A DNA stretch of 6,682 nucleotides. It comes from Alphaproteobacteria bacterium (GTDB lineage Bacteria; Pseudomonadota; Alphaproteobacteria; DAOWDM01). The DNA lies in contig DAOWDM010000002.1 of assembly GCA_030639035.1 (NCBI GenBank), positions 1 to 6,682 on the forward strand. The letters are read 5' to 3'. The notes under the pieces were generated by a model. It searched no databases. It was not told the origin of the DNA and was given only the letters and a program-made list of their open reading frames with translations. The first letter of the stretch is position 1. Every line of letters begins with the position of its first letter. Shown here in pieces: positions 6,048 through 6,682 of the stretch. The position numbers and the translations under genes are program-made.

Positions 6048-6682
6048 ATGAAACATAAATCTTCAATTTCACGTGAACTTTTAAACGGACTGCACAATAT
6101 AATGGCAAGCGGTGGTAAACCGCAAGAACGACTTAACAAGGTTGTCAATCATATTGCAGAAAAGCTGAATGCTGAAGTATGTTCATGCTATGCAATACGT
6201 TCTGGTGAAATACTTGAACTTATTGCAACAAAAGGACTTAAACAGGAAGCTGTCCATATAACTCGTCTTCGTGTAGGAGAAGGGCTTGTAGGTGAAGTTG
6301 CAGCTTTCCTTCACTCTGTAGCATTAAAAGACGCATGGTCGCACCCAAGTTTTAGCTATAGACCTGAAACAGGAGAAGAAGCGTACCATTCTTTTCTTGG
6401 CGTTCCAATTATACGAAACAGCCGTATTTCTGGCGTTCTTGTCGTGCAGACATGCAAAGAAAGACTGTTTTCACAAGAAGAAATAGAAACACTTGAAACT
6501 ATAGCAATGATTTTGGCAGAACTGCTATCGTCAAAAGATTTTATCAATCAGGGGGCTATACACCCAGAAGATGGCTTGTGGCTACGTCCTAACCGTATGA
6601 CAGGGCTTCGCTTGAGTGGCGGAATTGGCATAGGACAGGCGGTTCTTCACCATCGCCAAATACACATTTCCAAACTTATTGC
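6048..6682 (+). CDS. ptsP: Phosphoenolpyruvate-protein phosphotransferase PtsP (enzyme I-Ntr), N-terminal part, cut by window edge
   Basis: First protein of the nitrogen PTS. It takes phosphate from PEP and passes it to NPr and then EIIA-Ntr, a regulatory relay rather than a sugar transporter. Only 211 residues of a family usually near 750 are in the window. Residues about 15-165 form a GAF domain: ERLNKVVNHIAEKLNAEVCS, RLRVGEGLVGEVA (73-85), SFLGVPIIRNSRISGVLVVQ (115-134), then FSQEEIETLETIA. In related proteins this domain senses glutamine. From about 187, LRLSGGIGIGQAVLH (188-201) is the typical beginning of the enzyme I N-terminal domain. The phospho-histidine and PEP-binding domains lie beyond the edge. 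The start is the first ATG, 13 bp after the preceding stop, with no strong Shine-Dalgarno. The short gap suggests it shares the lysC transcript. Confidence 0.92.
   Translation, partial: MKHKSSISRELLNGLHNIMASGGKPQERLNKVVNHIAEKLNAEVCSCYAIRSGEILELIATKGLKQEAVHITRLRVGEGLVGEVAAFLHSVALKDAWSHPSFSYRPETGEEAYHSFLGVPIIRNSRISGVLVVQTCKERLFSQEEIETLETIAMILAELLSSKDFINQGAIHPEDGLWLRPNRMTGLRLSGGIGIGQAVLHHRQIHISKLI

Noticed and set aside
5863..6148. Two minus-strand open frames of 75-81 codons across the flavoprotein-ptsP junction
   Set aside because: Both are antisense to well-supported genes, overlap each other and show no protein-like features.

Overview
The window is AT-rich and densely coded. It holds two divergently transcribed operons and looks like chromosome from an anaerobic or fermentative Gram-negative bacterium. 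The order lysC (aspartate kinase) followed by a GAF-domain ptsP (enzyme I-Ntr) is, as I recall, typical of Alphaproteobacteria. I therefore favour an AT-rich alphaproteobacterium, perhaps one of the uncultured gut Rhodospirillales-like lineages. That assignment is inference from gene order and base composition only.

Left part, minus strand (about 3590 down to 1): a sodium-pumping decarboxylase operon in the order oadG, oadA, oadB. OadG is a 90-residue single-span anchor. OadA is a 593-residue carboxyltransferase with a C-terminal biotin domain. OadB is the multi-span Na+ channel subunit, cut by the left window edge only a few residues before its expected end. Together they would decarboxylate oxaloacetate to pyruvate and use the energy to export Na+. 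No biotin carboxylase gene is present, which favours decarboxylation over pyruvate carboxylation. A hairpin-forming interspersed repeat of about 95 bp sits between oadA and oadB. oadB appears to start at TTG and to carry an N-terminal signal-like extension.

Middle (3558-3785): a 228-bp AT-rich divergent intergenic region. It holds a perfect 12-bp palindrome next to oadG and a TATAAT box in front of lysC.

Right part, plus strand (3786 to 6682): lysC, then a nitronate monooxygenase/FabK-like flavoprotein whose ATG overlaps the lysC stop, then after 13 bp the start of ptsP, cut by the right edge. This looks like one transcript joining entry into aspartate-family amino-acid synthesis with the nitrogen PTS. 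Inside lysC, codon 247 is an ATG behind a strong Shine-Dalgarno sequence, at the place where some bacteria start a separate regulatory beta subunit.

I see no CRISPR array, phage, transposase, toxin-antitoxin pair or RNA gene. The window is mostly known metabolism, and I do not see convincing evidence of a wholly new system. The points most worth checking are the internal lysC start, the repeat inside the oad operon and the OadB N-terminal extension.
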